This document shows positions 1 to 8,900 of a DNA stretch of 64,000 bases, in pieces; position 1 is the stretch's first letter; each line of letters begins with the position of its first letter. Made by a program: the position numbers and the translations under genes. The stretch comes from Bacteroides mediterraneensis (GTDB lineage Bacteria; Bacteroidota; Bacteroidia; Bacteroidales; Bacteroidaceae), in NCBI RefSeq assembly GCF_025993685.1, contig NZ_DAJPEN010000001.1:3348001-3412000 (forward strand), in the 5' to 3' direction. The notes under the pieces were generated by a model. That model was not told where the DNA came from and searched no databases. It was given only the letters and a program-made list of their open reading frames with translations.

Positions 1-347
1 GTTGGGAGAAAGAAGGTGATATCGCCACTCACCCACTTGCCTCTTACGGAAACAACAGTAACTCAAACAAAGCCTCTACCCGTTACTTGGAAGATGGAGA
101 TTACCTGAAACTACGTTCATTGTCTATCGGCTACAATTTAGACCTGTCGAAATATTATATCCAAAACATGCGTATCTATTTCACGGCTGAGAATGTATTT
201 ACGGTGACCAAGTTCTCCGGCATCGACCCTGAAGTGCCGGCCTACTATGATGAAACTACCGGTACCTACAAAGCCATCGGTACTGCCGGAGCCAACCTTT
301 ATCCGTCTACACGTAAATTCATGTTTGGTATTAACTTAACTTTTTAA
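1..347 (+). CDS. SusC/RagA TonB-dependent receptor, C-terminal fragment
   Basis: Only the last 115 or so codons are in the window; the frame is open from base 3 and the gene starts upstream. The visible part is the end of the outer-membrane beta-barrel: a stretch of the type YLEDGDYLKLRSLSIGYNL, an AENVFTVTKFSGIDPEV segment, and a closing strand ending in phenylalanine (FMFGINLTF), all standard for the C-terminus of SusC proteins. A SusD gene follows 13 bases downstream, as expected for a SusC/SusD glycan importer. The substrate cannot be told from this fragment. Confidence 0.93.
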   Translation, partial: WEKEGDIATHPLASYGNNSNSNKASTRYLEDGDYLKLRSLSIGYNLDLSKYYIQNMRIYFTAENVFTVTKFSGIDPEVPAYYDETTGTYKAIGTAGANLYPSTRKFMFGINLTF

Positions 348-360
348 TCAGCACACATTT

Positions 361-2151
361 ATGAAAAAGATAACTTCAACCCTACTTTTATCCCTCGGTA
401 TCACAGGAGGAATACTCACATCTTGTGACATAGATAGATTCCCTAATAATTATATGGCGACAGAGCAGGTAGCAGAAAACCAGGAGATACTTTTCGACAA
501 CATGTTGAACGGTATGTACGCACAGCTGAAAACCTGGTCAGACCCTATGCACCGTCTTGGTGAATATGCCGGCGACAACATGATGATCCGTGGCGCCTCA
601 ACCGACGCATTTTATGAATTCATCACTTATTCACGTACCCCCGACAACTATCGTCTGCAGAATTTCTGGGACTATGGATACAAAGCCATTGCACAGGCTT
701 CCAATATCATCAAAATGGCCGGACAGACAGACGACTCAGCTATCAGGAGCAAGCTGGGAGAATGTTACTACGTGCGAGGGATGATGTATTTCTACCTGTG
801 CCGGGCCTTCGGACGCCCCTACTACCAGGCACCCGACAAGAACCTGGGAGTACCTATCGTCAATGGAACACCGGATGAAGCAACAATCAGCAACCTGTCT
901 TTACCCGACCGTTCTACGGTTAAAGAAACCTACCAGCAGGCCATCAACGATTTGCGTACAGCGGAACAGCTGATTACCACCTCGTTCCAAAATGCGGATT
1001 TTGCTTCCAAAGAAGCGGCCCAGGCCATGTTGTCACGTGTATATCTCTATATGAGCGGCACTTATGAAAATCCCAACACGGAATATGCGGACTCCGCACG
1101 CTACTATGCCGATTTGGTAATCCAATCTCCCAACTTCCATCTGGTATCGCGTGAAGACTATATGAAATCACCGCGGACAGCCCCCGAAAACTATCCGGAA
1201 GATATTTTCGTCATCAAACGTCTGGCAGCCGACTTCCCTGGCGATGAATACTACTACACCATTGGAGGTATGTACTCCAACCTTGGAGGTATGGGATGGG
1301 GCGAAATGTATGCCAGCGCCAAATACCTTGACCTGTTGAACGAAACCAAACGTAACGACTGGAGAAAAGGAGATGACGGAATCGTGGATGCAAGAGCCAA
1401 ATTCATTGAACCTCAATACGCCACAGACGACAACGGAAACTATACCGAGGTATTGCGTTTCATCACTCCGAATGCAACGGGTACCGGATATGCTTATGTA
1501 CAGCTTCCGGTGAACGACACCTATACGGAATGTTATACAGTAGACGAGAACGGCAATCCGAAAGACAAATATGCCATCACTCCTTATACGACAGGCAGAA
1601 CGGCTGACGAACAGTACTACACCATCAACTACGGGGGTGCAAGCTACGTCGGTGTCATTGATTATCAGATGTCACTCAACAATGGCTATCCGATGTTCTA
1701 CATTACCAAGTGTTCTCGGGAAGATAACCTGGAATCACAGCTACATTCACCCATTATCTCCCGCCTGGATGAAATGTACCTGAACCGTGCAGAGGCCTAT
1801 GTAAAACTGGGACAGCTTGAAAAAGCAAGAGCCGATATCAACACCATACGTACACGAGCCATCAATGACCAAGCCGCTTACGATGCCACTACATTCGCAG
1901 CCAACGCAGCCCAACTGGTTGACAAAGAACGCCAGCTGGAACTGGCTTACCAGGCCGAACGCAGCTATGATGTGTTCCGTAACGGAGGCACACTGACCCG
2001 ACAGTATCCGGGACCTCATCCGATAAGTGACGTACCTGCCACGGATTATCGGGTGACCTATTACATTCCACAGACAGCCATCAACTCTTATCCGAGCGGA
2101 AGCACCCTGACACAGAATCCGACCAGTGACGGAGGTGTAATTACGCATTGA
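361..2151 (+). CDS. SusD/RagB-family glycan-binding lipoprotein
   Basis: A 596-residue surface lipoprotein that would form the lid of the SusC channel encoded just upstream. It has a lipoprotein signal with Cys22 (GILTSC) and the helical TPR-like core of SusD proteins; the conserved C-terminal helix EMYLNRAEAYVKLGQLEKA begins near residue 470. The start is the only ATG placed before the signal peptide. It lies 13 bases after the SusC stop, so the two are surely cotranscribed, and a terminator follows. The glycan is unknown: no hydrolase or regulator of this locus lies on its 3' side, where an IS66 element sits instead. Confidence 0.95.
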   Translation: MKKITSTLLLSLGITGGILTSCDIDRFPNNYMATEQVAENQEILFDNMLNGMYAQLKTWSDPMHRLGEYAGDNMMIRGASTDAFYEFITYSRTPDNYRLQNFWDYGYKAIAQASNIIKMAGQTDDSAIRSKLGECYYVRGMMYFYLCRAFGRPYYQAPDKNLGVPIVNGTPDEATISNLSLPDRSTVKETYQQAINDLRTAEQLITTSFQNADFASKEAAQAMLSRVYLYMSGTYENPNTEYADSARYYADLVIQSPNFHLVSREDYMKSPRTAPENYPEDIFVIKRLAADFPGDEYYYTIGGMYSNLGGMGWGEMYASAKYLDLLNETKRNDWRKGDDGIVDARAKFIEPQYATDDNGNYTEVLRFITPNATGTGYAYVQLPVNDTYTECYTVDENGNPKDKYAITPYTTGRTADEQYYTINYGGASYVGVIDYQMSLNNGYPMFYITKCSREDNLESQLHSPIISRLDEMYLNRAEAYVKLGQLEKARADINTIRTRAINDQAAYDATTFAANAAQLVDKERQLELAYQAERSYDVFRNGGTLTRQYPGPHPISDVPATDYRVTYYIPQTAINSYPSGSTLTQNPTSDGGVITH

Positions 2152-2172
2152 TAAAAATTCACCAGACTCAGA

Positions 2173-2205
2173 CTGCCTCATCCCTCCAGATGGGGCAGTT
2201 TTTTT
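2173..2205 (+). terminator. Intrinsic terminator of the first SusC/SusD pair
   Basis: CTGCCTCATC pairs with GATGGGGCAG (one G-T pair) across a 6-base loop and is followed by seven T. It lies 21 bases after the SusD stop. Confidence 0.85.
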
Positions 2206-2338
2206 GTCTAAAAACAATTGTAGAAAACCATTCCGACACCCTCAAAAAAACGCAAGGACATTTCAGTCGTACAACCGTCCGCGATAGCGTCTTGTAGTCT
2301 GCCTGTAGTAATTCTAACTTTGCCATAAAATTTTAGAT

Positions 2339-2914
2339 ATGGTAAAAATAGAATACTACAGGCAGATTTTTTCTGCTTTTAAAGAATTATGTTCATCTGG
2401 CAAACAATCATGCTCCTTTCGTGAATATTGCCGCGGGCATGGTGTCAATTATTACAGGATGTATCTGATATTGAAGGAAGAATACACAAGCTTGAATGAT
2501 GTTCCCGGATATACAAGAGGAAGTTGTCTGAAGTTTCGTTGTTCTCAGGCTTACGAAGAATTTAAGTCCCTCTGTGCCGATGGCAGACAACCGGGACGCT
2601 TTATTGATTATTATAAAGGTTTTGGAATAACAAGGAAACAGATGAAGGACTTTCTGTGGCGCAACAGACTCCGTGTTTCGGATTTGCCCGGATATACAAG
2701 TCCCCATACATGTCGAAGTTCCCGGTATAAGGAAATACCTTTTGAGGATGTGATATTTGAGGAAGCCGGTTTTCTTCCTGCAGAAAGCTGCAATGTGATT
2801 ACTGTCAGGGTAGATGGCAATGTGGAAGTAAGCTTTCCGGAAGATACGGACTTGTCTGTTATTGCGAAGTTTATCCGTAAAATGGGAAAGGAGGTCACTC
2901 ATGTGGAGCCTTGA
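2339..2914 (+). CDS. tnpA: IS66 accessory protein TnpA
   Basis: First gene of the IS66 element, 191 residues. The N-terminal part holds two tandem repeats of about 55-60 residues. Each has an aromatic-rich helix-turn-helix-like stretch (FREYCRGHGVNYYRMYLIL; FIDYYKGFGITRKQMKDFL) and ends in a PGYT motif. This looks like a duplicated DNA-binding unit. The C-terminal part (VITVRVDGNVEVSFPEDTDLS) matches the usual end of IS66 Orf1 proteins, which read as inverted-repeat binding or accessory proteins. Its last 14 bases overlap tnpB, suggesting translational coupling. Confidence 0.85.
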   Translation: MVKIEYYRQIFSAFKELCSSGKQSCSFREYCRGHGVNYYRMYLILKEEYTSLNDVPGYTRGSCLKFRCSQAYEEFKSLCADGRQPGRFIDYYKGFGITRKQMKDFLWRNRLRVSDLPGYTSPHTCRSSRYKEIPFEDVIFEEAGFLPAESCNVITVRVDGNVEVSFPEDTDLSVIAKFIRKMGKEVTHVEP

Positions 2915-3257
2915 TTCATGTCTGCATCTGTGGGTCTGTCAGCATCCTGTATCCATGCGTTATGGCATCCGTGGTCTGACACAAATGATATGGTCGTGGA
3001 AAGGACATTCTCCGGCTTCGGGGAATGTATATGTGTTTTTCTCACAGGACCGTAAGACCATGAAGGCATTAAAATGGGACGGCGACGGTTTTTTGATGTA
3101 CACTAAAAGACTGTCCCAAGGGCGTTTCCGTGAGGTGCTGAAAAACGGTGATGGCAGCGTCCGCAGGTTTCAATGGGATGACTTCTACATGCTGATGAGG
3201 GGGCTCACACCTGTAAAAGTAACTGTCGAAGAACGCTTTAGAATGGCTGCAAGGTAG
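2901..3257 (+). CDS. tnpB: IS66 accessory protein TnpB
   Basis: A 118-residue protein typical of IS66 Orf2, with the signature MRYGIRGL, then NVYVFFSQDRKTMKALKWDG and GFLMYTKRL. The ATG at 2901 is preferred over an in-frame ATG at 2862: it has a strong ribosome-binding site (AAAGGAGG at 2887-2894) and gives the family's normal N-terminus (MWSLDSCLHLWV). The protein is required for transposition in studied IS66 members, but its biochemical role is unclear. Confidence 0.93.
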   Translation: MWSLDSCLHLWVCQHPVSMRYGIRGLTQMIWSWKGHSPASGNVYVFFSQDRKTMKALKWDGDGFLMYTKRLSQGRFREVLKNGDGSVRRFQWDDFYMLMRGLTPVKVTVEERFRMAAR

Positions 3258-3334
3258 TATATATAATATTGATAATCAAATAATTAAATCTATAAGAAGT
3301 TGCATAAATCCGCCTTTTTTCGTAACTTTAAAGC

Positions 3335-4909
3335 ATGAAAAAGGATGAACTGATAGAACTTTTGCAACGCCAGAACGGCTTCCTTCAGGGCAAACTGGAG
3401 GAAGCCTTATCATCTGTCCGTTCACTGACTTCAGCCAACGAGAGACTGACTGCCACGGTTGAAGAACTGAGAAAGCAGATAACCTCTCTGGAGGAAACTC
3501 TCAAAGGAAAGGACATTGAACTCAGCAAGGAAAAAACTGTCCGTCAGGCAATGCGCCGTCTGCAGGAATCTCCCTCGGAAAGACAGACCGGACAGATGCT
3601 CCCCAAATCTGATGTTCCTGAACAGAAGATACAAAAGAGACATACAAACAACGGTGCGAAGAAAAAGACACATCCGGAATGTGAGATTGAAACCTTTGAT
3701 GTAGAACCTGACGACCCGGGGTTTGATCCGGAACTGGCCAGATATATGTGTACATGCGATGTCGTGCGTTATTCAATGGTTCCCATGCGCTTTATCAAGA
3801 CAATCTATAAGGTCAAGAAGTATGTTCAGAACGGTACAATCTTCAAAGGTTCTGTTCCGGCAACTCCGCTGCTGAACTCCCAATACACTTCCTCTTTTAT
3901 CGCAGGTCTGGCGGAGTTGCGCTATCTGCACGGAATGCCGCTTGAAAATGCGGTAGAATACTTCCGCTCACACGGCTTCGATCTTGATAAGGGTACCGCC
4001 CGGAAGCTTGTCAGCAAAACCAAGGTTCAGCTTGAGAACCTTTATAAGGCTCTTGCAAAGGCAATCCTTGAGGACAACTATATCTGTGGTGATGAGACTT
4101 ATCAGAAAGTACGTCTGCAGACAGTCACTGATTCAGGGAAGAAAATAAAGAAAGGATATATCTGGGTGTTTGTCGGTATGACCACAGGTCTGGTGTATTT
4201 CTTTTATGATGACGGATCACGTTCGGCTGAAGTCTTTGAAAATGAAATAAAAGGATTTAACGGAGCCTTCCAGTGTGACTTTTACTCCGGATACCGTCAT
4301 ATCGGAATCGGCAATCTGAAAGGAATAAAAAGACTTCCATGCCTGCAGCATATAAAACGGAAGTTTCTGGATATAAAGGATAGTACTATTGCCCAGCAAA
4401 TGGCCAAGCGCTTCGGCCTATTGTATCACTTCGAGCATAAACACAAAACAGGAAAGGACGGATGGACTGACGAGGACCACCTTCAGTGGAGGCAACGCTA
4501 CTCAAAAGTGATGATTGAAAAAATCTACAGAGGATTGATTGAGATTAAAGACCGTCCGGGGATACCTCCTGATGATTCTCTTAATGCCGCCGCCGATTAT
4601 GCGCTGAAACAGTGGCATGAAATACCGGCAATCTTCTCTTCTCCTAAATACAGGCTTGACAACAATGAAGTTGAACGAATAAACAGGTATATATCACTGA
4701 CACGAAGACGTCTGACAATAGGCTCTCATACAGGAGCCGAAGTGGCGGTGTTATACCACTCATTAGCCATAACATGCCATAGATGTGGAATAAACATCTT
4801 TGAATACTTCTGCGACATTATAGACCGTTGTGCCGCATGGCCTCCTAATACTCCTATAGATAAATATCGTGATTTGCTTCCGGATAGATGGAAGAAGATG
4901 AAAAGATAG
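3335..4909 (+). CDS. tnpC: IS66 transposase TnpC (DDE type)
   Basis: A 524-residue transposase that cuts and joins the element ends. The N-terminus (about residues 1-90) is a leucine- and charge-rich coiled coil typical of IS66. The catalytic acids are visible: Asp253 in CGDETYQK, Asp315 in QCDFYSGY, and the acidic Glu445/Glu447 in DNNEVERINRY. The length is full for the family and the frame is undamaged, so the element may be active. The gene starts 77 bases after tnpB and its stop codon lies inside the left arm of a terminator. Confidence 0.97.
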   Translation: MKKDELIELLQRQNGFLQGKLEEALSSVRSLTSANERLTATVEELRKQITSLEETLKGKDIELSKEKTVRQAMRRLQESPSERQTGQMLPKSDVPEQKIQKRHTNNGAKKKTHPECEIETFDVEPDDPGFDPELARYMCTCDVVRYSMVPMRFIKTIYKVKKYVQNGTIFKGSVPATPLLNSQYTSSFIAGLAELRYLHGMPLENAVEYFRSHGFDLDKGTARKLVSKTKVQLENLYKALAKAILEDNYICGDETYQKVRLQTVTDSGKKIKKGYIWVFVGMTTGLVYFFYDDGSRSAEVFENEIKGFNGAFQCDFYSGYRHIGIGNLKGIKRLPCLQHIKRKFLDIKDSTIAQQMAKRFGLLYHFEHKHKTGKDGWTDEDHLQWRQRYSKVMIEKIYRGLIEIKDRPGIPPDDSLNAAADYALKQWHEIPAIFSSPKYRLDNNEVERINRYISLTRRRLTIGSHTGAEVAVLYHSLAITCHRCGINIFEYFCDIIDRCAAWPPNTPIDKYRDLLPDRWKKMKR

Positions 4910-4939
4910 CCGCCCAAAAATCTGGAAGGCTATCTTTTT
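4901..4939 (+). terminator. Terminator of the IS66 transposase gene
   Basis: AAAAGATAGCC (4901-4911) and GGCTATCTTTT (4928-4938) are perfect 11-base arms ending in a T run. The tnpC stop codon is inside the left arm. It would stop transposon transcripts from leaving the element. Confidence 0.85.
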
Positions 4940-5081
4940 ATGTGGTGAACGCTATCGCGGACGGTTGTACTTTCAGTCCAAACGCAAGGACGTTTTAAAT
5001 AAAACGTAAAAGAGTTTTCCTTCAAACGCAAGTGCGTTTTTAAAAGAATCATAAAATCCAGATAAACAACAATTTACAAAT

Positions 5082-5969
5082 TTACATTTCTGAAGTTTCT
5101 TCCTCCGTACACCGATAATGCAGAGGAGAAAGTCCGGTTGCTTTCTTGAAGAAAGTCCCGAAAGCAGAAGCATTGGGAAAATGAAATTCATCCGATATTT
5201 CCTGAATCGTTTTGTGGGAATTTTTCAGCAAGAGCATACTCCGGCGAATGATGGCCCGAAACACCAGTTCCTGTACCGTATATCCACACACGGACTTTGA
5301 CAAGGCTGAAAGATATTTGGGAGTCAGACAAAGCTTGTCGGCATAAAACGCCACTCCTCTCTCCTCCTTGTAATATTTCTCCACCAGCCGAATCAGCTGG
5401 ATAAAGGTGTCAATCTTGTGTCCGGCAGCCTTGTTCTCTTCCATCAACCGCCGGCTGTAAATGGCACAGAGCCGATAGGTCAGGGCCAGCAGCAACAGTT
5501 TCCGTTCATGGTTGCCGAAAGGATTATCCGCGGCATGCCGGTAACGGCTGATTAGTGTGATATAACGGGCAATGTCTTCTTCCTCCCCTGTAGTCCATAC
5601 ATAACAAGGCTCCGGAGTCAGCGTAGCATAAAGATGCATGGCTACTACGGAACTGCCCAACAGTTCCCGAATAGGGTCTACCCGATAGAACAAAATATCC
5701 ACACGCAAGTCGTCCGTACATGTCCCTGCACAGAATTCCGTGGATTCGGACAGAAAAACCGTCTCTCCGGCTTTCGCCGTAAAAGGTTTCCGGTCCAGAG
5801 TGAACTGAAAACTCCCTTGCTCACAGACAACCAGTCCCAAATAATCCATCCGGAAAGTTTTCTGCAATACAGCCGGAAAAGCTTCCACCACGCCTTCCGA
5901 ACAACAAATATCCCTTCGTTCCACCAATGCCTGATTCAAGCGCATCAAGCGCTCTGTTTGTGTAGCCAT
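5082..5969 (-). CDS. AraC-family transcriptional regulator
   Basis: A 295-residue regulator. Residues about 40-95 look like a cupin-type sensing domain (YLGLVVCEQGSFQFTLD, then KAGETVFLSES). The last 100 residues form the two AraC helix-turn-helix units (YLSALSKSVCGYTVQELV; IQEISDEFHFPNASAFGTFF with the KKATGLSPLHYR signature). It follows the three-gene efflux operon on the same strand and is a likely regulator of it, but a strong terminator at 6012-6094 separates them, so it probably has its own promoter. The ligand is unknown. Confidence 0.93.
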   Translation of the reverse strand: MATQTERLMRLNQALVERRDICCSEGVVEAFPAVLQKTFRMDYLGLVVCEQGSFQFTLDRKPFTAKAGETVFLSESTEFCAGTCTDDLRVDILFYRVDPIRELLGSSVVAMHLYATLTPEPCYVWTTGEEEDIARYITLISRYRHAADNPFGNHERKLLLLALTYRLCAIYSRRLMEENKAAGHKIDTFIQLIRLVEKYYKEERGVAFYADKLCLTPKYLSALSKSVCGYTVQELVFRAIIRRSMLLLKNSHKTIQEISDEFHFPNASAFGTFFKKATGLSPLHYRCTEEETSEM

Positions 5970-6011
5970 GATACCGGTTCAATTTATGTTTATACCAGTA
6001 CGAAGATACAC

Positions 6012-6094
6012 AAAAAAAGCGTCACGGCAGAGGCTTCCATAGATATTCCCCGCTGAAAATATAGATTAAGAAACGAAAGGCCTCTCCGTGACGC
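6012..6094 (-). terminator. Terminator of the efflux operon
   Basis: GCGTCACGGCAGAGGC (6019-6034) pairs with GCCTCTCCGTGACGC (6080-6094) over 15 bases with one bulge. On the minus strand it is followed by seven T (6012-6018). It separates the EmrB-like gene from the AraC gene. Confidence 0.85.
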
Positions 6095-6104
6095 ATGACT
6101 ATCT

Positions 6105-7763
6105 TCAAGAAACAGAAGCAGGAATCTTGTCCAGCCGCCTTTTCTTCCAGGGGATGAGCAGGAAAAAGACTGCACAGCCCAGACAACCGTAGAAAGTCCA
6201 GCCGGACATCTCCTTGACTGCCGACAGCGTGGCTTGTACCTGCACGGTTCCCTTTGCCGACATAGCCGCCATCTGTTCGGCTTCCTGCCCGCTCTTACCC
6301 TGATACTGCATGCCCTGTACCGTCTGCGCATAGGAGGCCGACACTTCCGGATTCAGCCGGTCGCGGTCTTGTGCGAAACAGGTGACATAATGTTGCTGAC
6401 GGTGCTGCATCACGTTCGTATAAAGTGCCGTACCGATACCGGGGCCCAGCACCATCCGCACGGTAAGCATAATGCAAATCCAGGTAGAAAGATACTTATA
6501 GGGCATCCGCTGGTTGGCATACACTGCCGTCAGCGAATACAGCAGCATCATTCCCGTAGCCCGGATGATGACCGGATACCTCATCCGCTCATACAAGCCG
6601 GCAGTCTGCACCTCAAAGTACATGAACAGGGCCGAAAGTCCAATCAATACGAAACCCAACGAGAACAAGTATTTCAAATGTACTCCCTTACGTCCCAGCA
6701 TGACGGCAATGACACAGCCGATGAAATATCCCGCCATGCTCCAGTTATTCAGGGCCGCATTCTGCCAGTTGTCTATTTTCATCCCCACCCCGGTAAACAC
6801 ATTCACGAACAAGGCGCTGGAATTGAAAACCATCAACAGCAGGAACAACAAGATTCCTATCCGGATGGAACGCAGCTGAAAGATGTCCATCAAGAAATAC
6901 GGAGAATACTGTTTCTTTTCCATATACACAAAGAGAGCCGTAAAGCACACGGCACTCCCCGTAGCCCAACAGATAGAGGGGTCATCGTACCAGTCGAGTA
7001 CCTTGCCATACACCAGCACGTAAATCACCGAGGCACACATCAGACAGAAAATCACCACACTGCCAAATTTCCGGAAAGTGATGGGGAAACGGCGAGATGC
7101 ATAGGTGTGGTAAGGCATGGTGACAAACACCACCAATATGGAAAGCAGCAACGCCCCCATCATGAAATAATAGACGTACTGCCATTCATATTCGTATGCA
7201 AGCCAGGCGGTCAGCGAAGTGCCCAACTGCCCGAGAATCATAAAAAACAGATAAATGGTCGGCATACTGACGCTTTTCTCTCCGTCCAGCCTGTCCCATC
7301 CTTCTGCATCCACAGGGTCATTTCCCGGCGTAATGTTGCGAGTAGCCTCCATCCCGAACGCATACTTGATCAGCGTAAAGAGGTTGACCATCATCAGCAC
7401 CATCCGCAGAAATCCCATCACCACGCTACAGACAGCCAGCACATAAATGCTGTCGGTCTTGGCGCAGACGTAGCTTAGCAGGTAAAGCAAAGAAAAACCT
7501 ACGATGCACATCATCTTTTCCCGACGAAGGCACACCAGCTCGTAAAAGAAAGGCGAAAAGGCAGCCATTCCCACAGAGGTGAGAAAACCGACAAACTGAA
7601 TATGTTCCGACTGGATGCCCAGTCCACTGAGCATTTCCCCACTGTTGGCTGTATAAACCCCGCTAGCCGTCAGAATCGGCACAAAAAGCAGGACCAGAAT
7701 CAGGATGCCCAGCGGTTTGGGCACCCAGTTATAAAACGGATAATTTTTAGGACAGGAAGGCAT
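6105..7763 (-). CDS. MFS multidrug exporter, EmrB-like (14 transmembrane segments)
   Basis: A 552-residue inner-membrane protein with about 14 hydrophobic segments, starting near LGILILVLLFVPILTASGVYT. It is the last gene of a set of three with an EmrA-like adaptor and a TolC-like outer-membrane channel, the standard composition of a tripartite exporter driven by the proton gradient. The N-terminal part shows the DHA2-type layout, and a GRKGVHLKYLFSLG loop near the middle resembles the second MFS loop motif. The substrate cannot be predicted. It starts 37 bases after the adaptor gene. Confidence 0.9.
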   Translation of the reverse strand: MPSCPKNYPFYNWVPKPLGILILVLLFVPILTASGVYTANSGEMLSGLGIQSEHIQFVGFLTSVGMAAFSPFFYELVCLRREKMMCIVGFSLLYLLSYVCAKTDSIYVLAVCSVVMGFLRMVLMMVNLFTLIKYAFGMEATRNITPGNDPVDAEGWDRLDGEKSVSMPTIYLFFMILGQLGTSLTAWLAYEYEWQYVYYFMMGALLLSILVVFVTMPYHTYASRRFPITFRKFGSVVIFCLMCASVIYVLVYGKVLDWYDDPSICWATGSAVCFTALFVYMEKKQYSPYFLMDIFQLRSIRIGILLFLLLMVFNSSALFVNVFTGVGMKIDNWQNAALNNWSMAGYFIGCVIAVMLGRKGVHLKYLFSLGFVLIGLSALFMYFEVQTAGLYERMRYPVIIRATGMMLLYSLTAVYANQRMPYKYLSTWICIMLTVRMVLGPGIGTALYTNVMQHRQQHYVTCFAQDRDRLNPEVSASYAQTVQGMQYQGKSGQEAEQMAAMSAKGTVQVQATLSAVKEMSGWTFYGCLGCAVFFLLIPWKKRRLDKIPASVS

Positions 7764-7800
7764 AATTCAACTTTTAAAGGAATCATTGAAAACGTGACAC

Positions 7801-8877
7801 TCACAATTTGGCCTTGACGACCACCATCATACCGGCAGCCAAACGGGCATTGTCTTCCTCGGACAAATCCGTGAAATCAATGCGCACCGGAATACGCTGC
7901 TGAATCTTGACAAAGTTGCCGGCAGAGTTGTCGGTAGGCACCAGCGAATACTTGGAACCGGTGGCTCCAGAGATGGCCGTAATCTTTCCGGTAAACTCCC
8001 GGTCACTGAGGGCATCGACAGAAATCCGCACTTCCTGCCCCAGCTTCAGATTTTCCACCTGCGTTTCCTTGTAATTGGCCACTATCCACTTCTGACTGTC
8101 CGGAAGAATGTACGTCACACTTTGTCCGGCAGTGATGTACTGCCCTTCTTCCAAGGCCCGTCGCCCCAGTTTCCCGTCACAAGGAGCCAGCACCACCGTA
8201 TAGGAGAGATTCAGGCGGGCCATCTCCAAAGCCGCCTTCGCCCGCTGTATGGCGGCCTCTGTACTCTCCTTCCGGTTAGATACCTCCTTGATACCCGACA
8301 TAGCCGCCCGCTGCTGACGTCGGGTTGCTTCCAGTTTCTTGCGGGTAGCCTCGTATTCCGTTTCAATCTGCTCCAGCTGAATTGGAGTAGCCGCATTGCG
8401 CTTTACCAGATTCTCGTAGCGCTGACGGTCTTTCTCCAGCTTGGCCAGACGGATTTCAATTTCGGCAATCGAAGCCTCATAGACCGAAGCCGTGGTCTGC
8501 GTGGTCTGCAAGGTGGCATCCATCACGGTAGCCCCCGCCATCGCATCTTTCAGCGCGGCTTCTGCCTCCATCACCCGAATCCGGTATTCCCGGTCATCCA
8601 ACACCAGAAGCGTATCTCCTTTATTCACCTGCTGATGCTCGGTAAAATAAATTTTCTTGATATATCCCGATGCTCTCAGGTTTACCGGAGAGATATATTG
8701 TTCCACCTGTGCGTCGTTGCTCGTTTCCGTATGCTTGTAGTCCAGAAACATGCAGACCACTTCGACCACTCCCCACAAAAGGAGAACGATTCCCAAAAGA
8801 CTGGCCAGTAGCTGGCGACGACGTTGTTTTTTCAATTTCAAGGCTTTTTCCTGAAGCGTATGATTTGTAGTTTTCAT
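7801..8877 (-). CDS. HlyD/EmrA-family efflux adaptor protein
   Basis: A 358-residue periplasmic adaptor with one N-terminal membrane anchor (LLASLLGIVLLLWGVVEVVCMFL, about residues 23-45). A biotinyl-lipoyl half-domain follows (SGYIKKIYFTEHQQVNKGDTLLVLDD), then a long coiled-coil hairpin (about residues 100-215), the second lipoyl half (VLAPCDGKLGRRALEEGQYI) and a beta-barrel domain. It would bridge the EmrB-like pump and the TolC-like channel of the same operon. Length and layout match EmrA. Confidence 0.94.
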   Translation of the reverse strand: MKTTNHTLQEKALKLKKQRRRQLLASLLGIVLLLWGVVEVVCMFLDYKHTETSNDAQVEQYISPVNLRASGYIKKIYFTEHQQVNKGDTLLVLDDREYRIRVMEAEAALKDAMAGATVMDATLQTTQTTASVYEASIAEIEIRLAKLEKDRQRYENLVKRNAATPIQLEQIETEYEATRKKLEATRRQQRAAMSGIKEVSNRKESTEAAIQRAKAALEMARLNLSYTVVLAPCDGKLGRRALEEGQYITAGQSVTYILPDSQKWIVANYKETQVENLKLGQEVRISVDALSDREFTGKITAISGATGSKYSLVPTDNSAGNFVKIQQRIPVRIDFTDLSEEDNARLAAGMMVVVKAKL

Positions 8878-8900
8878 ATACGATGCATATTAAAAGTGAA

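Larger units (their letters stand above)
2261..4978. mobile_element. Complete IS66-family insertion sequence with 8-bp target duplication
   Basis: The element runs from 2269 to 4970 (2,702 bp). Its ends are 22-bp perfect inverted repeats at 2269-2290 and 4949-4970, beginning GTACAACCGTCCGCG. It is flanked by an exact 8-bp direct repeat TTTCAGTC at 2261-2268 and 4971-4978, the duplication length typical of IS66. It carries three intact genes in the usual order tnpA, tnpB, tnpC. Perfect ends, an exact duplication and intact frames point to a recent insertion. Confidence 0.97.
2248..5046. repeat. Four 22-bp tandem repeats, the first split by IS66
   Basis: Units begin AAACGCAAGGAC or a close variant. 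Unit 1 starts at 2248 and is interrupted by the insertion element. Units 2, 3 and 4 start at 4980, 5002 and 5024. With the element and one copy of its target duplication removed, all four starts are 22 bases apart. Unit 2 holds CGTTTTAAATAAAACG and unit 4 holds AAACGCAAGTGCGTTT, both self-complementary. The array lies between the first SusD gene and the 3' end of the AraC gene. Its role is unknown; unit 4 could serve as part of a terminator. Confidence 0.75.

Noticed and set aside
2862..2900. An upstream ATG for IS66 tnpB
   Set aside because: The ATG at 2901 has a strong ribosome-binding site and the family's normal N-terminus.
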